This document shows positions 25,439-33,575 of a stretch of DNA of 64,000 nt, piece by piece. The DNA is from Paraburkholderia caffeinitolerans (GTDB taxonomy: Bacteria; Pseudomonadota; Gammaproteobacteria; Burkholderiales; Burkholderiaceae): contig NZ_CADIKL010000011.1 in NCBI RefSeq assembly GCF_902859945.1, positions 124,001 through 188,000 on the forward strand, written 5' to 3'. Both the position numbers and the translations under genes were made by a program. Position 1 is the first letter of the stretch, and every line of letters begins with the position of its first letter. The notes under the pieces were generated by a model. The model saw nothing but the letters and a program-made list of their open reading frames with translations. It was not told the DNA's origin and searched no databases.

Positions 25439-26269
25439 TTAGTTGTTGATCAAAAAATTCGAAACCAGCTGCGAAAACTCCGCAGCCTTTTCAATTTGCA
25501 CCCAGTGGCCGCACTCGCCGTACGTGTGCAGTTCGGCATGTGGGAGCAGACGAACCATGCGCTCCGACCATTCGACCGGGATCACCTGATCGTTCAAGCC
25601 GTGAATGAGCAACGTCTTTTTTGTGATCGACTTCAAGTCGGATTCCGCAAGGGCCAGCATCTCCACGCCGTTTTGTCTCGGCGCCGGAAACAGACGGGCG
25701 AATCGCTCCTGTACGTCGGCACGAATCGAGGCTTCGTAGCGCATGCGAACCAGGTCTTCGGTAATGATCGAATGATCGTAGGCGAACACTTCCATCAATC
25801 CCTTCATGGCTTCCAGGCTCGGCGTATAGCCCCAAACCTTTTCAAGCCCTTCACTGATTGGAGCACTGATACCCGCCGCACCCATCAGAACCAGACGATT
25901 CACGCACTCCGGATGTGCCTTGGCCAGTGCCAACGCGATGGCACCGCCAAAGCTGTTGCCCACCACGGACACCCGGTCGATCTTCAGTGCGTCGAGCAGG
26001 GAGATCAGCGACTGCACCCACGTGGCAGGCGTCAGCGCCATATCGGGGGGGCACGTCGTGTAGCCAAACCCCAGCATATCGGGAGCGATAACCCGTGCCT
26101 TCTGGCTCAGCGTGGGAATGATGCCGCGCCAGTTGGCCCATGCGGTAACGCCGGGACCCGATCCGTGGATGAGCAGAATCGGTTCGCCTTGACCTTGATC
26201 GTGATAATTCAGCGTGAACTCACCAAGTTCAATCTGATTCGCAATTTCTGGGCTCACGGTAATGTTCAT
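25439..26269 (-). CDS. alpha/beta hydrolase, DmpD/CumD-type meta-cleavage hydrolase
   Basis: A 276-residue hydrolase with LIHGSGPGVTAWANW, the nucleophile elbow GNSFGGAIALALA, the acid in LLIHGLNDQVIPVEW and the catalytic CGHWVQIEKAAEF. This closely follows 2-hydroxymuconic semialdehyde hydrolases (DmpD, TodF, CumD). It is adjacent to, and nearly overlaps, the VOC dioxygenase gene and probably hydrolyses that enzyme's product. ATG at 26269 follows AAGGA; the TTG at 26275 is too close to it. Confidence 0.88.
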   Translation of the reverse strand: MNITVSPEIANQIELGEFTLNYHDQGQGEPILLIHGSGPGVTAWANWRGIIPTLSQKARVIAPDMLGFGYTTCPPDMALTPATWVQSLISLLDALKIDRVSVVGNSFGGAIALALAKAHPECVNRLVLMGAAGISAPISEGLEKVWGYTPSLEAMKGLMEVFAYDHSIITEDLVRMRYEASIRADVQERFARLFPAPRQNGVEMLALAESDLKSITKKTLLIHGLNDQVIPVEWSERMVRLLPHAELHTYGECGHWVQIEKAAEFSQLVSNFLINN

Positions 26270-26271
26270 CT

Positions 26272-27243
26272 TCAATCCTTCGTATTTTGCTTTAGCTGCG
26301 TTTGATTCTCCGGGAGAACAACAGGCGCTCGCAAACCTTCAGCAGCCAGATCCCTCAGAATTTGTCGTGCTTCTTCACGCTTGTGATCGGGAAGCCACGT
26401 ACGATCATGGCCCCACAGGCTCATGCCCTTCAGTTCCTCAGCTTCCCAATCCGGTCCCACCGTCCGAGTGGCCCAGCCGAGTTCGAACATCCAGCCATCG
26501 GGGTTCTTCAGATAGAACGAGGTGGCGTGATCGTTGATATGGCGACCCAAAGTCACTCCGATCGAATCTGGATTGGGCAATGCCATGTCGTAAGCCCTGC
26601 CCACATCGTCAAAGTCGTTGTATTCCAGCATCAGGTGATAGATCTTTGCCGGTTGACCCGTATGAGCAATGCCAATCGTGTGATGCCTGGGATTGCAGTG
26701 CAGAAACTCGACCTTGAACGGCTTGTACGTGTAATCGGTGAGGTTCATGCCCAGCACGTTGCGATACAGATTCGAAAGCGCTTCGAAGTGCTCGGTAATC
26801 AATGCCACATGGCCCAAGCCCATCTTGCCGGTGCGAAAGCCACCGATAGGACGGCCGGGCTTGAATTCAGTCGATGCATCCTTCAAGCCATAGGCAATTT
26901 CCAGCCTGAGGCCGTCGTTGTCCACGAAGTGCACCATGTCCTGCACACCCCGAAATTCGATTTCCTCAGCCGTACCCGGCGTGGTTGTGTAGCCCGCGGC
27001 GTCCAGTGCCTTCATGCAGGCCTGCATGGTCGAGGCATCCGGCACTTCAAAGCCCATGCCCATGGTCGGCTCGCCGCTCGTTGCAGTGACGACGAATCGC
27101 TGGATCTTTTGGTCCGCGCGAATGCGCATGGTCTTGCCAGCTTCGAGGACTTCAACCTGCATGCCGATGTGGTTTGTCACCTGATCGACCCATGCCTGCA
27201 TGTGCGGCGTCTGCACCACGATGTAACTCAGCGCGTTAATCAT
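26272..27243 (-). CDS. VOC-type extradiol dioxygenase (BphC/NahC-like)
   Basis: A 323-residue two-module extradiol dioxygenase. Ligands His-145 (GLGHVALIT), His-203 (IYHLMLEY) and Glu-254 (WMFELGW) are present, as are the second-shell His-188 and His-239. The size and HVAL/FYLKNPDG features resemble 2,3-dihydroxybiphenyl and 1,2-dihydroxynaphthalene dioxygenases more than catechol 2,3-dioxygenase. It presumably cleaves a bicyclic or substituted catechol earlier in the pathway than MhpB. Confidence 0.9.
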   Translation of the reverse strand: MINALSYIVVQTPHMQAWVDQVTNHIGMQVEVLEAGKTMRIRADQKIQRFVVTATSGEPTMGMGFEVPDASTMQACMKALDAAGYTTTPGTAEEIEFRGVQDMVHFVDNDGLRLEIAYGLKDASTEFKPGRPIGGFRTGKMGLGHVALITEHFEALSNLYRNVLGMNLTDYTYKPFKVEFLHCNPRHHTIGIAHTGQPAKIYHLMLEYNDFDDVGRAYDMALPNPDSIGVTLGRHINDHATSFYLKNPDGWMFELGWATRTVGPDWEAEELKGMSLWGHDRTWLPDHKREEARQILRDLAAEGLRAPVVLPENQTQLKQNTKD

Positions 27244-27337
27244 CTCTGTTCAATCCCAATAGAAGCAATTTACAGGTCGGTCACGGGGCCAGGACGTGCT
27301 CCGGCAGCAGCCCATCACCCCCTTCAACAAAAGGCCA

Positions 27338-28786
27338 TCAGGGGCGGGCAATACGGCCCAAAACGCTCTCCAGCAAGATCCCAATCGCCAGAAGGCGTCG
27401 ATCCGAACTCCGCGGGCCATCGAACTCCATCCCCACAGGCAGACCTGAACGGGAACCCCGGCCCACAGGCAGATTCAATCCAGGCAGCCCGGCACTGGCC
27501 ATCGGTTCGGTGTTTTGAATCAGGCGCCGGAAGTTCTCCTCCTCATAAATGCTGTCATCGGCTACGGGTGCCACGCAGGCGGTCGTGGGGAACATCAGCG
27601 CATCCAGCTGATGTTGCTCGAACAGTTCGGTGTAGCGAGCGCGCAAGGCATCTCGTCCGCCGCCAGCCTTTTGCGCCTGTTCGTACATGGGGGCGACATC
27701 CACGAGTTCGCCTTGTGCATTCGGGAACTTCCCGGGCAGCACCCAGTTTTCATAAATCCACTTTACGTCTGGGCTATCAATGTTCTTCGCCAGCTTTTCA
27801 ATGGTCATCGTGTGACCATTGTCTTTCAGGTATTGCTCCATGCTGGAGCGCGACTCGCCAACCACGGCCTGGAAGCCAACGGAATTGTTCAACTCCATCA
27901 ATCCTGTACGCCCCAGATCAATGAAGGTCACGCCCAACTGAGTGAGCCTGGTAATTACCGATTCCGCTACCTCGCGCGTATCTTGATCGAGGTTTTCCCA
28001 GAACTCAGTGGGGAGCCCCAACCGCAGTTCACTGAGTTTGACGGTGGGCATTGCGTAATCGTCGGTGATTACGCCGTCAAGCAACGCTACATCGTGCATG
28101 TTTAATGCCATGGGGCCGACCGTATCCCGGGTCCTGGCTATCGGAATCACACCCAGACCCGAGTAACGACCCCATGTCGGACGCAGCGACGCCACGCCAT
28201 TCAAGGCCGGGGGAATACGCATCGAACCACCCGTGTCAGTACCCAGCGCTCCGAGTGCCATACGTGCGCCCAAAGCGGCAGCCGAGCCCGAGGATGAACC
28301 ACCAGCAATCTTCGACTGGTCGTATGCGTTACGAACTCCGCGACCCGAACTGGTATTGAATGCCCCGTTATACCCCGTAGCGCCATAGGCCAGCTCGTGC
28401 ATGTTCGTCTTACCCAACACGATGGCCCCGGCTTCACGCAGTTTGCGCAATGCCGGCGCATCCGTGACAGGGACGAACTTCTCGAAAGCGGGGCTACCCG
28501 CAGTACAACGAAGACCCGCGCTATGAATGTTGTCCTTCACCACGATAGGGATACCGCTCAGCGGCCCCATGGATTTCCCCATCTGCCGAGCCTGATCTGC
28601 CGCCGCAGCCGCCTTCAATGCACCTTCGGCATCAACGGTAACGAACGCATTCAGGTCTTTACCTGAGGCAATGCGTTCCAGGCATGCCAACACCAGTTGC
28701 GTACTTGTCATCGAACCGTTGTGAAAAGCCCGCGCCGCGTCTGCCATCGTAAAATCGACGAGCGGCTGATCCTTATCGTTCTTCAT
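27338..28786 (-). CDS. amidase-signature hydrolase 1
   Basis: A 482-residue amidase-signature enzyme with a complete Ser-cisSer-Lys triad: Lys-84 (IVVKDNIHSAG), Ser-164 (AGGSSSGSAAALGA) and Ser-188 (GTDTGGSMR). It hydrolyses an amide or lactam to a carboxylate and amine. It lies between the racemase-like gene and the VOC dioxygenase. A second amidase gene lies at 31995. In an operon for a nitrogen heterocycle these could open a lactam ring and remove a carboxamide. Confidence 0.88.
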   Translation of the reverse strand: MKNDKDQPLVDFTMADAARAFHNGSMTSTQLVLACLERIASGKDLNAFVTVDAEGALKAAAAADQARQMGKSMGPLSGIPIVVKDNIHSAGLRCTAGSPAFEKFVPVTDAPALRKLREAGAIVLGKTNMHELAYGATGYNGAFNTSSGRGVRNAYDQSKIAGGSSSGSAAALGARMALGALGTDTGGSMRIPPALNGVASLRPTWGRYSGLGVIPIARTRDTVGPMALNMHDVALLDGVITDDYAMPTVKLSELRLGLPTEFWENLDQDTREVAESVITRLTQLGVTFIDLGRTGLMELNNSVGFQAVVGESRSSMEQYLKDNGHTMTIEKLAKNIDSPDVKWIYENWVLPGKFPNAQGELVDVAPMYEQAQKAGGGRDALRARYTELFEQHQLDALMFPTTACVAPVADDSIYEEENFRRLIQNTEPMASAGLPGLNLPVGRGSRSGLPVGMEFDGPRSSDRRLLAIGILLESVLGRIARP

Positions 28787-28817
28787 AGGGTGAGTCCTTG
28801 CTGCTAACTATCGTGAA

Positions 28818-29552
28818 TCAAAAACCGAATGCGGCGTCTTTGTTTGTTTCCGGGCTCGGGAATGCGGTCTTGCTGTGGCAGAGGCCAAGATCGAGCAGCA
28901 TTTCGCAATACTTGTAAGCAACGACGCCCGGATTCAAGACCGGAACATTCAGGTGCGTGGCCAGGTATTCGTGCGACTGATGCATCGTGGTCGAACCCAG
29001 AACCAGAACGTCGGCGCCGTCTTCTTCCACTGCCTTCTTGCCTGCTTCAACCAGAGAAGCGAACACGACGTCTTCCTTGCCTTGCAGGAGTTCCTGCGTG
29101 TCGGGTCTCACACCGATATTGCGAATCGAAGCAAGACGGGATTCGAGCCCATACTCCTTCGTCGTTTTCTTGTACAGCGCATGCCACTGCGGCCACATCG
29201 TGAGCACGCTGAATTTGTAACCCAAAGTGCAAGCGAGATGGAACGACGTGATAGCCGGGGCCATCACTGGAATCGAAAGGCGTGAACGCAGCGCGTAGAG
29301 ACCCGAATCGGAAACCGTGTTGATACAGACCGCATCGAAGCCCTGTTCTTCAGCCTTGATACCGGCCTGAATCACGGCCATCTCCATCACGGCCATATCA
29401 ACATAGGAATCCGCCAGCGTCATGACTTCACCTGCGCCGACGAACTCGACTTCGATGTCCGGGCGCTTCATCGATACCGGAAGCTGAGATTCAACGAGCG
29501 GGCGCGTGGCCTCGCTCATCGGAACCGGGAAAATCATTTTGATTCGTTTCAT
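28818..29552 (-). CDS. Asp/Glu/hydantoin racemase-fold protein lacking both catalytic cysteines
   Basis: A 244-residue protein with the aspartate/glutamate racemase fold (IFPVPMSEATRPLVE start, GFDAVCINTVSDSGLYALRS, VLVLGSTTMHQSHEYLA, ending near NPGVVAYKYCEMLL). In racemases and maleate isomerases the paired catalytic Cys occupy the centres of these motifs; here the aligned residues are Thr-79 and Ser-187. Racemisation by the standard two-Cys mechanism is therefore unlikely. GGAG precedes the ATG. It may be an isomerase, decarboxylase or hydrolase of a pathway intermediate. Confidence 0.8.
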   Translation of the reverse strand: MKRIKMIFPVPMSEATRPLVESQLPVSMKRPDIEVEFVGAGEVMTLADSYVDMAVMEMAVIQAGIKAEEQGFDAVCINTVSDSGLYALRSRLSIPVMAPAITSFHLACTLGYKFSVLTMWPQWHALYKKTTKEYGLESRLASIRNIGVRPDTQELLQGKEDVVFASLVEAGKKAVEEDGADVLVLGSTTMHQSHEYLATHLNVPVLNPGVVAYKYCEMLLDLGLCHSKTAFPSPETNKDAAFGF

Positions 29553-29594
29553 CTCTTGTCTCCGTCCTTGTTCTCTGGCTATGGATTACGCAAC

Positions 29595-30923
29595 TTACAG
29601 ACCAAGCTCACGTCGATCGCGCATCAGGGTATCGACCACTGCGTACAGAATCTTTTCAGCACAGGGCATGAGATCGGGCACGTAGGTCGCACCCATGCCA
29701 CCCAGTCCTTCAGCGACCGGCATCGGAGCACCAGTAGCAGGCCACGGCCAGCCCACACGCGCAGTCGGCACACCGTAGCGACGAAGGGCTGCGCCATCCG
29801 TCTGACCGGCCAGATAATCAGGCATGCCGTGCGGACGACCTTCGATATGCTCCCAACCGCGCTTGGCCGACTGAATGATCCAGTTGTCCGGATCGGTGGT
29901 GCCGCCAGGGACCGAGCCGTACATTTCCCAATCAAGTTCGATTTCGGGTTGACGCGCTTTCAGATCGGCAATGAACGCTGCAAACTGTGCCTTGACATCC
30001 GCAGGGCTCACTCGCGGATTCACGCGCACGTCAAAGAAGATATCGGTTACCGCCGAAGGGAACGCGGGCCTTTCCATCTGGCCTCCGCGAACCCCTGCAA
30101 TCCAGCCATGAGGGGCAATGACGCCCGAGGTATTGCGCTTCGTGTACTCGGGAAGCCAGGCCTGCAATTCCTGAATCACGGTAGCGGCGGGAACCACGGA
30201 CGAGCGGAAGCCCGGAACGTCATGGGGAATACCGGCGTAGCCCATGGTGCCGCGCACACGAATCTTGAACCAGGCCATACCCGGCTCTTCGTGGTAGATC
30301 CAGTTCCACGGCTTCATGATGATCGCGAAATCGGGATACATGCCACGATTCAGCAATCCGATCACGCCGTTGGACATACCCGAATGGCGCTCCTTGATAT
30401 CGACGGGCATCCCGCCATCGGCCATACCCAGCAGGAGATTGCCCTTCAACGGGATACCGGCTTCGATCAGTGCCGTGCACACCTCGGTATGCGTGGCAAT
30501 CATGCCCTTGGGATTCGACGCCCCGAGGCCGAATACCCAGTCATCAACCTGCTGTGCGTACGGCTGCAGATCCGCCTCCTGACCCTCCCCCGAAAGAATC
30601 TCTTCCTCCGGGGTGCGATCCAGGTGCGTGTCGAGCGGTGCGTAAAGTAGCAGCGATGCCCCGTTACCCGAACCACGATATTCCCCCATCACCGAGCGGC
30701 TGATCGGAGACAAATCGTGTGTCTTCGTTTTCAGGCCGACCTTTTCCATGTGCTGCTGCATGTAATCCGCAGCATCACGCGTTGCCCCCGTCGGGCTATG
30801 GATATTCGTCAGTTCGAACAGCAGTTGTTGCAGACGCTTCGGGTTCAGATTGGCTTTCGCCTTCTCATACCATTCGGCCTGCTCGGCCGAAAACGGCACT
30901 TGTTTCGTAGGGTTGAATTCCAT
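29595..30923 (-). CDS. M20/ArgE-DapE family protein with an altered metal site
   Basis: A 442-residue protein of the M20 metallohydrolase fold, with the dimerisation lid (KIRVRGTMGYAGIPHDVP) and a catalytic domain. The first metal His is kept (YAPLDTHLD, His-100), but the bridging Asp is Asn-137 (FGLGASNPKGM) and the usual Glu-Glu pair reads Asp-Gly (LGMADGGMP, 169-170). The C-terminal metal His is not evident. Amidohydrolase chemistry by the classical two-zinc route is doubtful. GAGGA precedes ATG 30923. Confidence 0.78.
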   Translation of the reverse strand: MEFNPTKQVPFSAEQAEWYEKAKANLNPKRLQQLLFELTNIHSPTGATRDAADYMQQHMEKVGLKTKTHDLSPISRSVMGEYRGSGNGASLLLYAPLDTHLDRTPEEEILSGEGQEADLQPYAQQVDDWVFGLGASNPKGMIATHTEVCTALIEAGIPLKGNLLLGMADGGMPVDIKERHSGMSNGVIGLLNRGMYPDFAIIMKPWNWIYHEEPGMAWFKIRVRGTMGYAGIPHDVPGFRSSVVPAATVIQELQAWLPEYTKRNTSGVIAPHGWIAGVRGGQMERPAFPSAVTDIFFDVRVNPRVSPADVKAQFAAFIADLKARQPEIELDWEMYGSVPGGTTDPDNWIIQSAKRGWEHIEGRPHGMPDYLAGQTDGAALRRYGVPTARVGWPWPATGAPMPVAEGLGGMGATYVPDLMPCAEKILYAVVDTLMRDRRELGL

Positions 30924-30933
30924 GTCCGATTCC

Positions 30934-31959
30934 TCAGTTCGAAGCAACAAACTGCTCCGCGAAAATCAATTCCGGTTTCACACCCAACGCGATCAATCGT
31001 GTGGTTGCGGCGTCGATCATCGGCTGGGGGCCGCACAGGTACGCCACCGTGTTGGGGTCCGTCACGTCCTCTTCCTTGAGTGCCGAGACAGGTGAACCTT
31101 GATGCAGGCCTTCGGTGGCATTGCGATCGACGCAGATGCGCGTCTTCAGCGTGGGCAACCAATGCTGGCGCAACTCGATGTCATCCAGACCGAAGAGTGC
31201 CTCCGGAACCGCACAGCCGAAGCTGAGCAGCATCGACGGCTTTTTGCCGCCTGCCTGCCGGAGACTGTCGATCATGGACATGATCGGGGCCAGTCCGGTA
31301 CCGCCAGCCACGAAGATGTGCGGGTTGCGCTTATATTCCTCGCGCAGGAAAAATGCGCCATACGGCCCCTTCATCTTCAACACTTCGTCAACCTGTGCCT
31401 GATTTTCGAGGAACGTGGACATCGCGCCGTTGGGCAGCAGGCGAACCAGGAATTCCATCTTGGGCAGCGTCAGCGACGTAGAGGACGGCGAGTACGAGCG
31501 AAGAACACCCAAACCCGGCACCGTGATCTGCATGAATTGACCGGGGCGGAATTCGAGCCAATTCCCTTCAGCCAGTTCAACAGTCAGACGCATGACGGTC
31601 GAACCAATGCGCTCGATGGAGTCGATGAAGACGTTGACCTCTTGTGCAACGCTCGATCCCACTTCGCTACTGTATGCGACGTTGAACGTGCAATCGGATT
31701 CGGCCGCGGTAACGCACAGCAAACGATTTCCTTCCGCGAACTCCGACGCGAGCAGCGTCGAACTCGCACCTGGAATGGTCGCGGCCTCGCCTTCCGCGAG
31801 CTTGCACGTGCACGAGGCGCAGGCACCGGCACGACATTGATACAGCACCGGAACTTCGGCCTTGATAGCAGCCTCAAGAATGTTTTCGCCGGGTTCAGCG
31901 ACAAAGGTATGGCTGACACCATCAGCGAAATTAACGGTGATCTGGTGGGCTTGGGTCAT
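30934..31959 (-). CDS. oxygenase reductase, plant-type [2Fe-2S]-FAD-NAD
   Basis: A 341-residue single-chain reductase. The N-terminal ferredoxin domain has Cys-42, 47, 50 and 82 (YQCRAGACASC, LLCVTA); the FAD domain has RSYSPSS near 154; the NAD domain has FVAGGTGLAPIMSMI and YLCGPQPMID. This build and length match OxoR and the BenC/AntC class, which feed electrons straight to a Rieske oxygenase without a separate ferredoxin. It is the only reductase in the operon and so is the likely partner of the Rieske component at 33576. Confidence 0.9.
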   Translation of the reverse strand: MTQAHQITVNFADGVSHTFVAEPGENILEAAIKAEVPVLYQCRAGACASCTCKLAEGEAATIPGASSTLLASEFAEGNRLLCVTAAESDCTFNVAYSSEVGSSVAQEVNVFIDSIERIGSTVMRLTVELAEGNWLEFRPGQFMQITVPGLGVLRSYSPSSTSLTLPKMEFLVRLLPNGAMSTFLENQAQVDEVLKMKGPYGAFFLREEYKRNPHIFVAGGTGLAPIMSMIDSLRQAGGKKPSMLLSFGCAVPEALFGLDDIELRQHWLPTLKTRICVDRNATEGLHQGSPVSALKEEDVTDPNTVAYLCGPQPMIDAATTRLIALGVKPELIFAEQFVASN

Positions 31960-31994
31960 GACTTAATCCAAAAATAAATCGTATTCAATATCAA

Positions 31995-33401
31995 TCAAGC
32001 CAATCCAGGCGGGCCCTGACGATGCCAATCACTGTGGCTCTGCAACACCATGCCGACCATACAGAGCAGGTCGTCTTGATACTTGCGGCCGATTAGTTGC
32101 CCGCCGATGGGCAATCCTCGTTCCGTGAATCCAATGGGTACGGCCAGCGCCGGATGCCCCGAGGCATTGAACGGCGCCGTAAACTGAATCAGCCGTCGAT
32201 TGGCTTCAGGGTCCGAAGCAAGACCCGCCAGTTGCTCGTACGTCGGAGCGGCGTACGGCTGCACTGGAGCCAGAACGATGTCGACGTCCGCGAATATGGC
32301 GTCCATTTCGCGTGAAAACTGATTCGCATCACGAATGATCCTGTCGTATTCAACGGCCTTAAGTTCGCGTCCCTGATCAATCAGACGAGACAGTGCGGGA
32401 CCGTACTCACTGGCCTTTCCGGGATACGTTGCTTCATGCGCAACAGCCGTTTGAACCCCGCAATGGAGTTCCCAGTTGGCACTGACCTTGCGCGTATCCG
32501 GAACCTTGATGCGCTTGATCGTGCCGCCTGCGTCGGCAAGGATGACCTTGACCTGTTGAATTGCACGCTGAATCACCGGATCGACGCCATCCGAAATCCA
32601 CGACTCATCCATGCCAATGCGCAATCCCTTAAAGCCCTTCAGGAGATCGGCGAGCCGATTTTCGTCAATGGTGGCGAGCAGCCGTTCGGTGTCGTGTCCA
32701 CCGATAACCGCGAGAAGAAGCAGCACATCTCGGGCAGAGCGAGCCATAGGGCCCACGTGATCCAGCGACGCAGCCATTTCCATCACGCCTTTACGGCTGA
32801 CCGTCCCGTAGGTGGTCTTTAACCCAGTCAGATTGTTGGCTGCACTGGGGAAACGTACCGAGCCCCCCGTGTCCGAACCAATCGCGCCGTAGCACAACCG
32901 GGCCGCGGTGGCGACACCGCAACCCGAAGATGAAGCGCCGCACCAGTGCGCGGCCCCCCATGGATTCACCGGATCGGGGATCGTCGGATGATGGATGGCA
33001 AATGCGCCTTCCGTCATTTGAAGCTTTCCCAGCATTACCGAACCTGCATCTTGCAGGCGCTGCACAACCGTCGCGTTTTCCGCAGGGACGCGCTGTGCAT
33101 GAATCGGCATACCGCCGGCGCTAACGATGCCCTGGGTATCGAACAAATCCTTGACTGCGAGCGGAATGCCGTGCAACGGACTTCTGACGTCTCCGGCCTG
33201 AATTTCTTTCTCTGCCTGCACTGCCTGCTGCATGGCCAATTCCGGCGTCACACGTGCATAGCTTTTCAAATCCGTATCGAGTGCCTCTATGCGGGCCAAC
33301 TGTGCCTTCGCGACTGCTATCGGGCTGACTTCGCCTTTGCGAATCAGCAACGACAGATCATAGATTTCGAGGTTGTGCAGATCGTTTGGAAGGCTGCTCA
33401 T
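31995..33401 (-). CDS. amidase-signature hydrolase 2
   Basis: A 468-residue amidase with the triad Lys-84 (LAVKDLFDTQG), Ser-157 (HWCGASSSGCG) and Ser-181 (GSDTGGSVRFP). It is only moderately similar to amidase 1, so the two probably act on different amides. The ATG at 33401 lacks a strong ribosome site, and a TTG at 33428 is possible. It is the gene directly after the Rieske oxygenase, separated by 174 bp that include a hairpin, and it may act on the first hydroxylated product. Confidence 0.87.
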   Translation of the reverse strand: MSSLPNDLHNLEIYDLSLLIRKGEVSPIAVAKAQLARIEALDTDLKSYARVTPELAMQQAVQAEKEIQAGDVRSPLHGIPLAVKDLFDTQGIVSAGGMPIHAQRVPAENATVVQRLQDAGSVMLGKLQMTEGAFAIHHPTIPDPVNPWGAAHWCGASSSGCGVATAARLCYGAIGSDTGGSVRFPSAANNLTGLKTTYGTVSRKGVMEMAASLDHVGPMARSARDVLLLLAVIGGHDTERLLATIDENRLADLLKGFKGLRIGMDESWISDGVDPVIQRAIQQVKVILADAGGTIKRIKVPDTRKVSANWELHCGVQTAVAHEATYPGKASEYGPALSRLIDQGRELKAVEYDRIIRDANQFSREMDAIFADVDIVLAPVQPYAAPTYEQLAGLASDPEANRRLIQFTAPFNASGHPALAVPIGFTERGLPIGGQLIGRKYQDDLLCMVGMVLQSHSDWHRQGPPGLA

Positions 33402-33541
33402 TACGGATTTGAAGGCTAAGGTAATCAATTCAGTTCCAGTCCCTGCCGCACACAGAAGCGCGAATCAAGCCCGTGGCGCGAGACAACTTCGTCTCCTTCC
33501 TCGGGACTGGACGTGAGGGGTACTAATGAGGCGCTTTGTCA

Positions 33542-33562
33542 GGGGTCCGGCAGCCGAACCCC
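33542..33562. other. intercistronic hairpin below the Rieske gene
   Basis: A 9-bp stem with one mismatch and a 3-nt loop (33542-33550 with 33554-33562) lies just after the Rieske oxygenase stop. No T-run follows in the direction of transcription, so partial attenuation or 3'-end protection of the first cistron is more likely than full termination. Confidence 0.45.
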
Positions 33563-33575
33563 CGTCAATACAGGT

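Noticed and set aside
24617..26305. 562-codon plus-strand ORF across mhpB, lipocalin and hydrolase genes
   Set aside because: It covers three well-supported genes on the other strand and has no recognisable domain.
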